From: Chamaecrista fasciculata
Taxonomy: Eukaryota > Streptophyta > Magnoliopsida > Fabales > Fabaceae
DNA length: 64,000 nucleotides
Direction: 5' to 3'
Assembly: GCA_003254925.1 (NCBI GenBank)
Contig: QANZ01019395.1
Location: 257,975 to 321,974 of the forward strand
Shown here: positions 53,452-64,000 of the stretch, one piece after another
Position numbering within the stretch: position 1 is the first letter of the stretch
Layout: every line of letters starts with the position of its first letter
The notes under the pieces: generated by a model
What the model was told of the DNA's origin: nothing
Databases searched by the model: none
The model's input: only the letters and a program-made list of their open reading frames with translations
Translations under genes and position numbers: made by a program

Positions 53452-56400
53452 TCATAATTCATCATCATCAATATCCACCCTAGACTCCCTTCTAGAATTC
53501 TTGAGGAGTGGAACAACATCAAAATGACCAGTATTCTTCTCCAAATAAGCAAATGGATCCTTCAAACGAAGCAATACATGAAGTACTTCTTTCATGGAAG
53601 GCCTACCAGCTGCTTCTGTTGCTGTACACATCACCCCAAGCTTGAAAACACTGCACATTTCCTCCAAGTAAATGGATTGCTTAATTCTTTCATCTAAAAC
53701 TTGTTCTATGTTGCTTCCTATCTGAATCTGACGCCATGCCCACTCTGATAGAGATGAATATTCATCTCCATAGTTAGCTTCTTTCCCAGTCACCAGCTCC
53801 AACAGGATAACCCCAAAGCTAAACACATCAACCTTTTCGTTTACCCTCTTTGTCTGAGCATATTCTGCACATTCATTCACGTTTCAAATGACATAATTAG
53901 TCCCTGAACATAATAAACTAGATTCAAGCATATGGGGTTAATTGAGGGACTAATTTGCAACGAGTTACCAAATTTTGGAGACTAAATTAAACATTTTAGA
54001 AAATAAAGAACTAAAATGACAATGATCATTCATATATATAATCCAAGTACTAAAATGTTCGATCTAGTACCAAAAAAAAAAAAAGTACTAAAATGTTAAT
54101 TTACCTGGAGCAATATAGCCAAAAGAGCCTACTACAGCAGACATGGTATCAAGTTGACCTGGTGAGCCCAAAATCTTGGCAAGACCAAAGTCTGCAACTT
54201 TTGCATTGAACTGAGGATCCAAGAGGATGTTGCTTGTTTTCACATCACGATGAATAATGGGTGGTGAACAATCATGGTGCATGTAGCTCAGGCCTTGTGC
54301 AATTCCAATGGCTACATTCAATCTCTTTGGCCAATCAAGAACATCATTATTACCTGACATAGCTAAAGATCCATTCTTTTTGTGAAGCCATTGATCAAGG
54401 CTACGGTTCTCCACATATTCATACACAAGAAGTAGAGAATCTCCATTGGATATACAGCACATCAGCTTCACTATGTTTTTGTGGCGTATAGTGCTCAGAA
54501 TTTCAACTTCTGCAAGAAATGCATTCTCTAGCTTCTGATGTAACTTTCTGTTACTGGATATTTTCTTCACAGCAACATGGCCTATATCGTGTATGGCCAC
54601 GCGGTACACGGTTCCATACCCGCCTCTGCCTACGATGTTAGTGTCTGTCATGGATGACACAATGTTTGATTCTGTGAAACTCAGCTTCTGAAAGGAAGTC
54701 AGCTTCCATGATGAAGGATCCAATTGTTGCTTTCTTCTTTGGTATACTCTGAGTAAGAAAAGTGAAAACAAGAGAACAGCTATACAGGCTATTCCTACAA
54801 GGCTAATGATCAAAGCAAGAGACACTGATGATTTCTTTCTTGACTGAGAAGAAGAGCCAGAATTAGAATTGCATAAGGTAAGATTTAGTCCTGCTAGATC
54901 AGCACATAGACCAGAATTGTTCAAAAAGCTGCTTGAAAATGCAAGGTTTTCAAATGCACTAGGAATCTTCCCTGTCAAATCATTGGAGGAAAGATTGAGG
55001 TTTGTGACTGGCAATTGGTTAAAATCACTAGGAATTTGGCCAGAGAATTGATTTTCTGACAAGTCTAGTTGTGTGAGGGAAGGTAAACGACCGAGTGCAT
55101 CCGGAATTTCTCCAGATAGCTGATTCTGGCTCAAGTTTAGAGCTTTCAGAGAGTTCCATGATATAAATTCAGATGGAAGTGACCCTGAAAGATGGTTCTG
55201 ATCAAGCAACAAGGTTGCTAGCTGGGAAAGACTTGTTAGCTCTTGTGGTAAACTCCCATTAAAGAAGTTCTTACTGGCGTTAAACATCACCAGATTCTTC
55301 ATGGAAGATATTTCCGCTGGGATTCGACCCGAAAACTGGTTGTAACTAATGGCCAAGAGTGAAACATTTGTAGGCAATGTTTCAGGGAGTTCACCTGTGA
55401 ACTTATTCTCATTGATCATTAAAGTTGTCAAATTCTGAGATGCCCAGAGGCTGCTAGGAAAATTGCCAGAAAGCTCATTATTGTTAACCTTCAACTCTTG
55501 CAGGCTACTACAACTTCCTAGCGATTGTGGAAACGACCCATTCAGTTTGTTGTCATATGCAGTTAATCTAAACAAGTTACCATAATAGCATAAGTTTTGA
55601 GGCAGACTTCCTGTGAAACTGTTTGATGCAATCTCAAATCTTCTAAGTGGTGAATGAAGGCCAAACTCAGAAGGAAGATTACCTGATAACTTGTTGAAAA
55701 TAACACCAAAATCTACTATGGATTGAAGACGGCCTAGGCTTTCTGGCATCTCACCTGAAAATCCATTTTGACCCAATTGCAAACCTGTTAAGCTGTGGAG
55801 ATTTCCAAAGCTTTCAGGTATTCTCCCAGATAGATTGTTCCGCATAAGATCAAGGATGGTCAAGTTTAATGATTCAACCACTTGAGGTAGCTCCCCAGAA
55901 AGATTGTTCCTGGAAAGATACAATATGCTCAGATTCTTCAGCATAAACAAACCACTAGGAATCTGCCCACTTAAACCATTCCCATATAAATCCAACGTCT
56001 CCAAAGCCACCATTTCTCCAATGGTTTCCGGGATTTCACCAATCAGGTTGGTCTCTCTCATCAAAAAATCCGTCAACTTCTTCAGCTGGGTGAAGTTGGA
56101 TGGCAACTTTGAAGGAAGGAGCAATGTGTTCTGCCTCAAAGATAAGTATTCAAGATTGGACAAGTTGCCTATTTCATCTGGGTATGTGCCATTAAACTCA
56201 CAACCACCAAGTTCAAGATATGTGAGCTCCTTTAGCCTTCCTATGCTCGCCGGAATATCGCCAGAGAAGTTGTTGGCACCGAGGTTAAGAAATCGAAGGC
56301 CAGCCAATCGGTCAATGTCATCCGGAATCTTACCAACAAAGTAGTTATCAGAGAGGTCCAAGTACTGCAGCTTGGAGCAGTTGTAAAGAGAAGTTGGAAA

Positions 56401-56757
56401 CTCCCCTGGAAAGTAATTCAATTGAAATTCAATGGAAGTGAGGTTTTTGAGATCACAAATGAAAGATGGGACTGTTAGGGTGATATTGGTGTTAATTAGA
56501 GAGAGCCCAGTGACAGATTTACTGGTACATGTGATCTCTGGCCAAGAACAATGATTGGAATTTGATGAATTCCAATGACTCAAGAAAGATGGATTTTGCA
56601 AATACTCTTTGATTTTCAATAGTACTGCTTGCTCTTGATCATACAATTCAGATTGAGAATTTGCATAGCCTAAGAAGAGAAAGAAGAAGAATAAGAAAGA
56701 AAGGTAGTAAAATGAGATTTCACATTGAGGACATGACAAAGGAGTTGATTTTGCCAT
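53452..56757 (-). CDS. LRR receptor-like kinase, HSL1/At5g25930-like, copy 2 (1021 residues)
   Basis: This is the tandem paralogue of the receptor kinase at 43436-46718, on the same strand with the same two-exon layout (54105-56757 and 53452-53864). The signal peptide (about residues 1-34) has a normal core SFLFFFFLFLGYANS. The cap motif HCSWPEITC and about 20 leucine-rich repeats fill residues about 65-610. The membrane segment is about 645-671. Kinase motifs are GRGGYGTV (710-717), K731 in VAVKK, HRD 836-838 and DFG 856-858. The C-terminus is longer and acidic, ending RVDIDDDEL. It looks active. Small differences are spread through the repeats, so the two copies may see different ligands, but that is inference. 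Confidence 0.94.
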
Positions 56758-59700
56758 CTGGGTGTGTGAATACTGAATACTGAATTGAATTATAATTCTA
56801 TCTGGTTATTGTATTGAAGAGGATGAAAAAGAAGAAGAAGACGAAGATGAAGATGATAAAACTTAAAAGTATGTCTTTTACTTGTTGAGGATGTCAGCAA
56901 TCTACGCTTTCACACACTGAAAGTAGAAAATTGTTGGCTTGCTTTCAAACTTAGACTTTGCAAATCGCAACTAACATATATATATATATATATATATATA
57001 TACATTTTACGGGTCAGAGAAGTTTAGCCTTTAGTGGGGCTCACACAGAGATCGTGATTGGTTGATCACATTTTAAAAATCAAACCCAATCCCTTACGAT
57101 ATAAACTAATCAAACTTTCAAGATTGAAAACTTCTAGTCAACGTGCCCTTTGTTTCCCTTCTGGTTAACTTTGTACACCAGAATATGTGATGTCAATTTT
57201 TCAGAACATTTTCATTTTTTCTTTGGTCAAAATATACTTTTGATCCCATAACTTTAGCTCAGATCTCAATTTGGTCCCGTAACTATTTAGTTGCACTTTT
57301 GGTCCCACATCTTTGCAAAAGGTTGCAAATTTGGTCCCGTACCATTTTTTGTCTCATATCTTTTAGTCAAATTGCAAAATTGATCACATATCTTTGCAAA
57401 AAAATTTTATCGTTAGTCTCACCTGATCCAAAGATATGAGACCAATTCTGCACCTGATTCAAAGATAGGGGATCAATTATACAACCTGAACAAAAAATAT
57501 AGGACTAATTCTGCAACCTGACCCAAAAATATGGGACCAAAAGTGAAAAAAAATATTATGGGACCAAATTGAGACTTGAAAAAAGCTATGGGACCAAAAT
57601 GTGCACTTTGGCCTTTTTCTTTTGTAAAGAGCAAAAATATTATGGATATTCAATTATAAATTTATAATTCAAGATCTGGATAACGGATGCATTGAAATGC
57701 GGATCTTGTTAAAGTATAGTGTAGGTGAAATATACAATACAATTCTAATAGTTAGGAATTTAGGATTATTACGTACATTTCAGACATTTTAATGTCAGCA
57801 GATCCGTTTTCCAAGATCTATACTATATATAATAGTTAAATGAAATATAAATATGATGAATATGAAAATAATTTAGTAATTAAAAATCTTCATAACTTTA
57901 ATTCCCTACGAAATAACTACCAGAGTTAGTTAATTAAACGGTGATGATGTGAATATGTCACATCCCACATGGGAACATGAGGTGCTCTAAGCTACTTGTT
58001 AGTTTAATTTATTATTTATGCATTCTTATGCCTATAAATTTGGCGTCAATAAAGTTCCCTACATGATCTAGTATACTAAAAAAATAAAATTAGTGGTTAC
58101 CAAATTTAATGGTGAATAATACTTGGGTTTAGAGTGGAGTTGGCATTAACATTACATTACTCAACAATTTCATGATGTTTGAGGGTGTGGAGGATCCACT
58201 TTCAAATGCTTCGATGAATTAGATAGATTTTGGATAGTTGACCATTAAAAGACCAAGATTTTAAAAAAAATTAAGAGATTTGGATTGTGAAGTTGTTCAT
58301 AATATGCATCGATTATCATAACACTTGAGATTAAAAGAGCCCGCCATTGTTGAACGTATTAGTATCCATGTATTATTAATTCTATACCACTACGGTGCAG
58401 AACAGAAGTTTCCACAATTAATCCGGCAAATATTGATTGTTTTAGAATATTATTATATCTTTTTACCAAAACAATATTATGATAACTATGATGATTATTA
58501 GTGAAAGCTATTTGTAAAAATAATTATAAAAGTTAGCATCATTCTTTTATTATTTTTTACTCTTTGTCACAAACCTGTGACGACCACCTATGGTATACTA
58601 ATATAATAATGTTCAATTAACTTATCTTTCCAGAATATTCAAAATTAAAATGCTTTTTCTATTTGAATACACGTGTATTATTGAAACTCAAATCTATATA
58701 AAAGGTTTTATATATTTTTAAAATTGAAATGCAGATTGTTTATGTTAAAATATTTCGTGTCTAGAAGGGTTTTGTTATCCTTTTTGGCAAAAGCAATTTT
58801 TTTGTTTCAAAATTAAATTAACTTTTAATTTTATCATAAATTTTTTTTAGCTGTCAATTTTATTTTTAATATTTTATATTTTAATTATTTTTATTTTTAT
58901 TCTTACTTTAATCAAATATGAACAACTAATTTTAAGTAACTAATAATATATAATGTAAAATTGATTAAAAAAATTTAAATTCTAACTCAAATTGAAAAAT
59001 AAAATGAAATATGTCGTTAATTTAATTATTAAAAAAAGTTAGTCAAATAATAAAATTAACCAAAATATAAATATTAGAGATTAAATTGATAACAAAAACT
59101 TGAGGCGAAATTAAAAATTAATATAAAATTTGAGGATCACAATATTTTTGCCTAACTTTTTATTTATGTATATAAACATGTCATCTATTCTTTAAAATGA
59201 CAGGAAAAAAAAACAGAAATGAAAGAATCAAATAGACATTGCATAAATGCCATGTTAGCATAATTGTAGGGCCTTTAATCCAAATGGAAAATTCAAGCCT
59301 AACTGCCTAACATAGTGACTTATTGGCTTCTCTACTAGGGGAAACTAGATAGTAGATACCATCTTTTGATTTTTCAGAGCCTGCCACGAGAGCACAACCA
59401 CAAAAAATAGTAGCCTATATACTACATAATCTATACGTTGGCATTACACTGAGTATAATAATAATAATAATAATAATAATAACGTTGGCATTACACTAGG
59501 CGACGCAGAAATTTAAGGATTTGAATATTCTCAATATTCAGAGAGAGAAAGATATAATATTGTGTCTATTTTTCTTCCAAATTCACACTATCAATTTCTT
59601 GAAAAGAAAGATAAAAGCATTCAATTCCCACATATACTTCGGATTCCAGGAAGCAAACAATCAAAGCTGAGAGTCCTTTGAAAGGACCCAAAGGCCCTCC

Positions 59701-60663
59701 AATACGTATCCCTCATTATTGAGGTATGTTAAATGGATTCTCTTATATGTTTTCTTATATCAACAAAGTTTAAATGGGACAAGTATCAATATCTCACTAA
59801 AGTTAAAATATTTTTGATTTTTTCTTTTTAAATTTATGAGAAGAATTTATATATTATCTACTAAATAAAACCTTCACATGGATGAAAAAGATTCGAATAC
59901 TAGCCCTCATAGGGTAAGAATTCAAACCTTAACCAACTACTACCACTCATTATTGGCTCTATAGTGTAGATTCCAAACCAAGCATGTTGTAAAACTTTCT
60001 CTCTTTTTGTGAGCTAAATCAAGAGGTGAACTACTGGAAAAAAAAAAAAAAAAGTTGAAGGCAGAGATAGGGAAGGTTTCATATAACTCACATCATTAGC
60101 CCAGTCTGATTTATCAATATGAGCTGGTACAATTCGTTTATCAGATAAAGGATATGGCCTCAGTAACCTTGCAAATGCACCAACAAATTTTAGTTACAAT
60201 AACCAACAGATAGATTGACTCAATTTTCCTTAGAAATTCTTTCAATTGGTTGCCTAAATAAAAAGAAATAATTTTAATATGTTGAAAACCTAAAATTTCT
60301 TTTTGTATGAATCAAGTATTTGGTAGAATGAAACTTTTAGGCAAAGAGTAATGTTATATCTTTAATTAAGTAGTAAATTCCGGTTTTTGGCCGGTTCTTG
60401 AGGAGTTCTATATCAAGGGCAGTTTAGCATCCAACTCGGACACTCGGACCGCGCCACTGTCTAGTTACTGGTTCAACCTATTTCACTCATATGATTAAAC
60501 TTTAAATTGTTATATTATATTAAATATAATATGGATTGGAAGTTACTATATTACACAAGAGGCTAACATGAAATGGTGTTTCTGAGACTCACATGAATTT
60601 GTATCAAAGAGCCAACTCTGCATATTATTTTAACCTTCACACTTATGGGATTCGCTTGGTATT
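56758..60663. other. Intergenic, no gene seen
   Basis: The interval includes the upstream region of receptor kinase copy 2, with an (AT)n run at about 56977-57001, a foldback element (57225-57613) and an (ATA)n run at about 59456-59482. The rest is AT-rich with no coding character. Confidence 0.55.
57225..57613. mobile_element. Foldback element with GGTCC words and 9-bp flanking repeat
   Basis: The inverted ends are GGTCAAAATATACTTTTGAT and CCAAAATGTGCACTTTGGCC. Inner words such as CTCAATTTGGTCCCGTAACT pair with TTATGGGACCAAATTGAGAC. The direct repeat TTTTTCTTT lies on both sides (57216-57224, 57614-57622), though it is low-complexity. It is non-coding and probably Mutator-like. Confidence 0.65.
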
Positions 60664-61051
60664 CTACTCTTGTAGGACTGTCCTAAGAGGAAGAGAACTT
60701 TCAACTTCTTTTGCAGCGTCAGAGTTCCTTTCAGCAACAACCTTAGACAAACCAAACATCTGAAATTGTTGCAAAACCATATCTCAATCAGAAGATAGAA
60801 CAAATGCAAATGGTAATGTAAAAATAAAATAAAAATCTGATTTCTCAGTGATAGCTTTCAAGAGTCAAAACCTTCTGAATGGTTTTCTTGAAGCAGGTTT
60901 TGTGTTCATCCATAGAAGCATGGATAAACTCATCAACGTGATCCTTCAAATCCTCCAGAAAAGTAGCTTCCTCACTCTTCTTCTTTCGGCATGAACTAAC
61001 AGCTACAGCAGATGAAGTCTGCTTTTCCTGTTGGTTTTTTTGGGGTTCCAT
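60664..61051 (-). CDS. Small protein of unknown function, 91 residues
   Basis: I recognise no function. Coding exons are 60872-61051 and 60664-60759 with a GT-AG intron and intact frame (276 bases). The N-terminus (about 1-28) is polar and Lys/Ser-rich with a CRKKK cluster. Residues about 31-75 look like a compact charged helical segment: FLEDLKDHVDEFIHASMDEH, then TCFKKTIQKMFGLSKVVAER. No signal peptide or membrane span is seen. The first exon alone reads on past the donor, so the second exon is needed for the MFGLSK part; the join restores a continuous amphipathic pattern. A separate leader exon lies at about 62540-62724. Confidence 0.75.
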
Positions 61052-62539
61052 GACCTCTCAAGACTCCACGGCTGCTATAAAAGTTATCTTAATAACTTAG
61101 TGATCATCAAATAACGGAGAACAAGAATTATAGATACAACCGAGGTACAAATTTTGACAAGGAAAACCAAAACATATTAATTCAATTGAAACAGGTTCTT
61201 CCTAATTAACCAGTTTATCCGATAAAAATATCTACTCAGCTCATACAATGGAACAGAAAGGGGCAAACATCAACCTTGGTATCATGCCAGCAAAGAGAAT
61301 GCACTCTCAAAATAATTCATACTCATTCCAATGCTTATATACTAATCATAGTTCACACATAGAAATGCAGTTTGGTAACTTTCTATGTCTACATCCAAAG
61401 GCACTGAATCAAAAGTTTTCATAAAAGTTATGTCATAGTATTGGCATCTAATATAATTGACACAGCAATGAACTTCATAGAATATCACAACCAACTCGAT
61501 TGGTGGTCTTAACTCTTAAATAAACAGCAACTGAGCAACCACCAGAGACTGCATACATAATCAATCTTCGTAAGTAAATAAAACAACAAGCCTCAAATAA
61601 AATCATCTCTATATTCGAACACAGCCTTCAAAGTCCTTAAACTTCATATCAACATTTGGCCCAGACAATATCCAATTCTCCACGAAATAAAAAAACCTAA
61701 ACTTACCTCAAAATATCCATATAGAAATTCCAAAACAAGCATGACTCACACTCATAAATTATTTTTATCATCACAGGGAATCGTAATGTTTCCTACAACA
61801 ATATAGCAAACTTCAACCGCCCAGAGAACAACGGTTAAGATAAAAACTGAAACTAAAGTCTTCTATACACTAATTCTAAATGTAAAGTTTTCAGAAAGTA
61901 TACTGAAATTCCAACTATATCCAGATTAAAAATTCATACTCTCTAACACCAACCCTGATATAAAAGTTCAACTCTTACATTCTAAATACAACATTATATT
62001 GTACCGAAAAAAAAAAATACAACATTATAGTTTCAAGATCCTTCATAATATATAGAAACTCATTTAGTCCAGAAAATCATCAAAATCATCCATAGGGACC
62101 AGTTTGCAAACTTTAAAGTTTTGACCCAAAACATAAAGTTCCAGAATACAGTCTCTAAATTCAAATTAATGAAAGAGAACTCATTATTATCTTCTATGAA
62201 GCTTAATCAAATCAAGAATTTCAAGAAAACCCAAAGATTTCATCAAAAATCCCATTTAAAGTTTTGCTCTAACTTTCAATCGGTCCCTAAGTTCATGAAA
62301 GTGGAACCAAGCTTCAATCCAGTGATAAACACTCATTAATATCACCAAAATAGTTTATTGAAACCATTTATTTCAATAAACAATAAGGATTTGGCAAAAA
62401 ACCAATTTAAAGTGTGCCGGGTACAAAATTGATGGAAATGAAACTAAACATTGAATCAGACATTAAGAAAGTTTAGAACATCAAGTTCCATATCTTTCGA
62501 AGAAGGAAACAAAAATGGAAGAATGGAGGAGAAACGTAC

Positions 62540-62724
62540 CAAATGAGAGAAGGGGAAGGAGGAGGACGGCGGTGGTCCTCGTCGACGGTGGCTGGCCGTC
62601 GTCTGACTGTCAGGGGGTGGCCGACGTCGGTGGTGATGGTGGTCTACCAAGGCTGGACGCTAGAGAGGAGAGATGGAGTGAGATGCGACTAGGAGATGAA
62701 ATGAGAGTGAGAAAATCGATTTAG
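62540..62724 (-). other. Probable 5' leader exon of the 91-residue protein gene
   Basis: On the minus strand this GC-rich segment ends CTCTCATTTG|GTACGTTTC, a good splice donor. A matching acceptor AACTTTTATAG|CAGCCGTGG lies near 61075, just before the ATG at 61051. The implied leader intron is about 1.46 kb. The exon contains no ATG on this strand. The outer limit is a guess. Confidence 0.55.
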
Positions 62725-63238
62725 GTTTTAAAAGGCTGGAGGGACTTGTGTGTATTTTCTGAAAGTTTATGGGAATCATATGTAGTTCCATCATAGGTTC
62801 AGAGGCTAAAATTACTTTTTTACCCCGGAAAAATGAAATTATTTCAAAATAGTCTTGAAATCATGAAATTTTAAAAATAAAATGTCTCAACAAAATTTAG
62901 GGCTGTTTAGGAGTACGTAAATCTTAACCTCATCTCATTCAATCATCATCTCATCTTAGGATTGAATGAACAGTAATGGTTGGGTGTTTGTTGGAGCCTT
63001 CATCTCATCTCATCTCATCTCATTCACATCATCATCTCATCCACAACATCATTTTATTTTCTCTTACATTTACTAAACTAACCCTACTCATATACTTATA
63101 TTTACTTATACTCTAATACAAATATATAAAAAAAAAAAACAATTAGGCAAAATAGTAATTTTACATACCCTCATTTATTACACTTATAATTTTCTCTCTC
63201 TATCTATCATTTCTTATCAATTATTTTTTCTTTTTTCA
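62725..63238. other. Intergenic with CATCTCAT repeats; no gene seen
   Basis: A TCTCATC-rich patch lies at about 62930-63045 (CATCTCATCTCATCTCATCT) and resembles the interior of a common plant MITE. The rest is AT-rich. Confidence 0.5.
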
Positions 63239-63246
63239 CCTACACC

Positions 63247-63585
63247 CTAGGAAGCATGGACACTTCATTTTGAGGGCGTGTCGCCGTGTCAGACACGTGT
63301 CAGTGTCCGACACCCGTACGGCACCGACACGACACATATCTATAAATTTTAGAATATAAATCAATTTTTTGTAACTTTAACATGATAGGCAAGAGAAAAT
63401 AATAATAGATATGACACATATTATGAATAAAAATTGTAATTTTTTCATTAAAAATTATGAATATTTAATTATTTATATATATAAATATATGCCGTGTCGT
63501 GTCGCGTAATTTTGAGAGTTTGACGTGTCGCTGTGTCCGTGTCCGTGTCGTGTCCCGTGTCCGTGTCAGTGTCCATGCTTCATAG
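63247..63585. mobile_element. hAT-type MITE, 339 bp, with 8-bp target duplication
   Basis: The direct repeat CCTACACC flanks it exactly (63239-63246 and 63586-63593). The inverted ends are CTAGGAAGCATGGACAC and GTGTCCATGCTTCATAG, with one mismatch. Sub-terminal CGTGTCGTGTC and GTGTCCGTGTC words repeat on both sides of an AT-rich centre. The features fit the hAT superfamily. No transposase. Confidence 0.88.
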
Positions 63586-63593
63586 CCTACACC

Positions 63594-64000
63594 TCTCTCT
63601 CTCCTTCACATACATCTCTCTCTCAAATATATATATACATAGAAATATATTGGGCAAGACGTATGCAACGTTTTAGCTTGAAACTTCAGAATCTGCATAA
63701 CCTTTGGGCAAGACGTATGCAAATCAGAAAGTATCTTTTTGTTGTTGATTTCAAAGGATTTTGAGGATCTTTCCATATCTGCAAGGCAAACCAAAGATTT
63801 AAACAAGTACCAAATCCTAACTTATAAACATGATATTTACCAAATAAAGAATCAATCTAAGAATATATCACATTTTCAATTTGATTTGAAGATTGAGAGA
63901 GAATCCAAAATCTATGATATTTTGGGGGTAAATCTTTAGATATAATATTCAAATATAGATAAAATACCCCCTAAAAGTCTGCCTAAAATCAGACTTATCA
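63594..64000. other. Right edge, no gene seen
   Basis: The sequence holds a short duplication of TGGGCAAGACGTATGCAA (63651-63668 and 63707-63723, approximate) and AT-rich DNA up to the window end. Confidence 0.5.

Noticed and set aside
62456-62650. A His/Arg/Pro-rich open frame in the leader exon of the 91-residue gene
   Set aside because: It starts with TTG, not ATG, and runs across the splice donor. It is leader sequence.

Overview
This window reads as nuclear DNA of a flowering plant, most likely a eudicot. The genes have many short GT-AG introns and the intergenic DNA is AT-rich. The gene set is plant-specific: an IQD calmodulin-binding protein, a plant hexokinase with an N-terminal membrane anchor, an AMP1/LAMP1-type carboxypeptidase, a pectinesterase and LRR receptor kinases of the HSL1/At5g25930 type. 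The species cannot be named from the sequence. The non-genic DNA is packed with small non-autonomous DNA transposons. No bacterial, viral or organellar segment was seen.

Layout, left to right. A nuclear arginyl-tRNA synthetase gene (minus strand, 117-4714) runs off the left edge and has a transit-peptide-like leader plus a second strong start. A large inverted repeat follows (5035-5667). A LAMP1-like glutamate carboxypeptidase (minus, 7467-12241, 12 coding exons) lies head-to-head with a PME53-like pectinesterase (plus, 15568-18819, 5 exons). An IQD calmodulin-binding gene (minus, 21630-23118) comes next. From 23.5 to 33.3 kb there is a transposon-rich stretch: a 2-kb Mutator-like foldback element with telomere-like tracts, Helitron-like ends, foldback elements and a nested hAT MITE. 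A 92-residue protein gene with no recognised function sits at 33398-34195. After more MITEs, a Helitron-like element and a sequencing gap comes a type-B hexokinase (plus, 38856-42510, 9 exons). Two tandem LRR receptor kinases (minus, 43436-46718 and 53452-56757) follow. A 91-residue protein gene with a 1.4-kb leader intron (minus, 60664 to about 62724) closes the gene list, with a hAT MITE near the right edge.

The exon structures given were assembled by hand from reading frame, GT-AG splice sites and family sequence. In every gene the exon lengths sum to a whole number of codons with no internal stop. The genes do not form one pathway. They are independent housekeeping (tRNA charging, sugar phosphorylation), cell-wall, developmental and receptor genes. 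The points most worth a second look are the alternative start of the arginyl-tRNA synthetase, the Mutator-like element carrying telomeric repeats, Helitron ends in tandem, a 39-bp SINE stub with a 17-bp target duplication, and a simple repeat that encodes the poly-Phe signal-peptide core of one receptor kinase.
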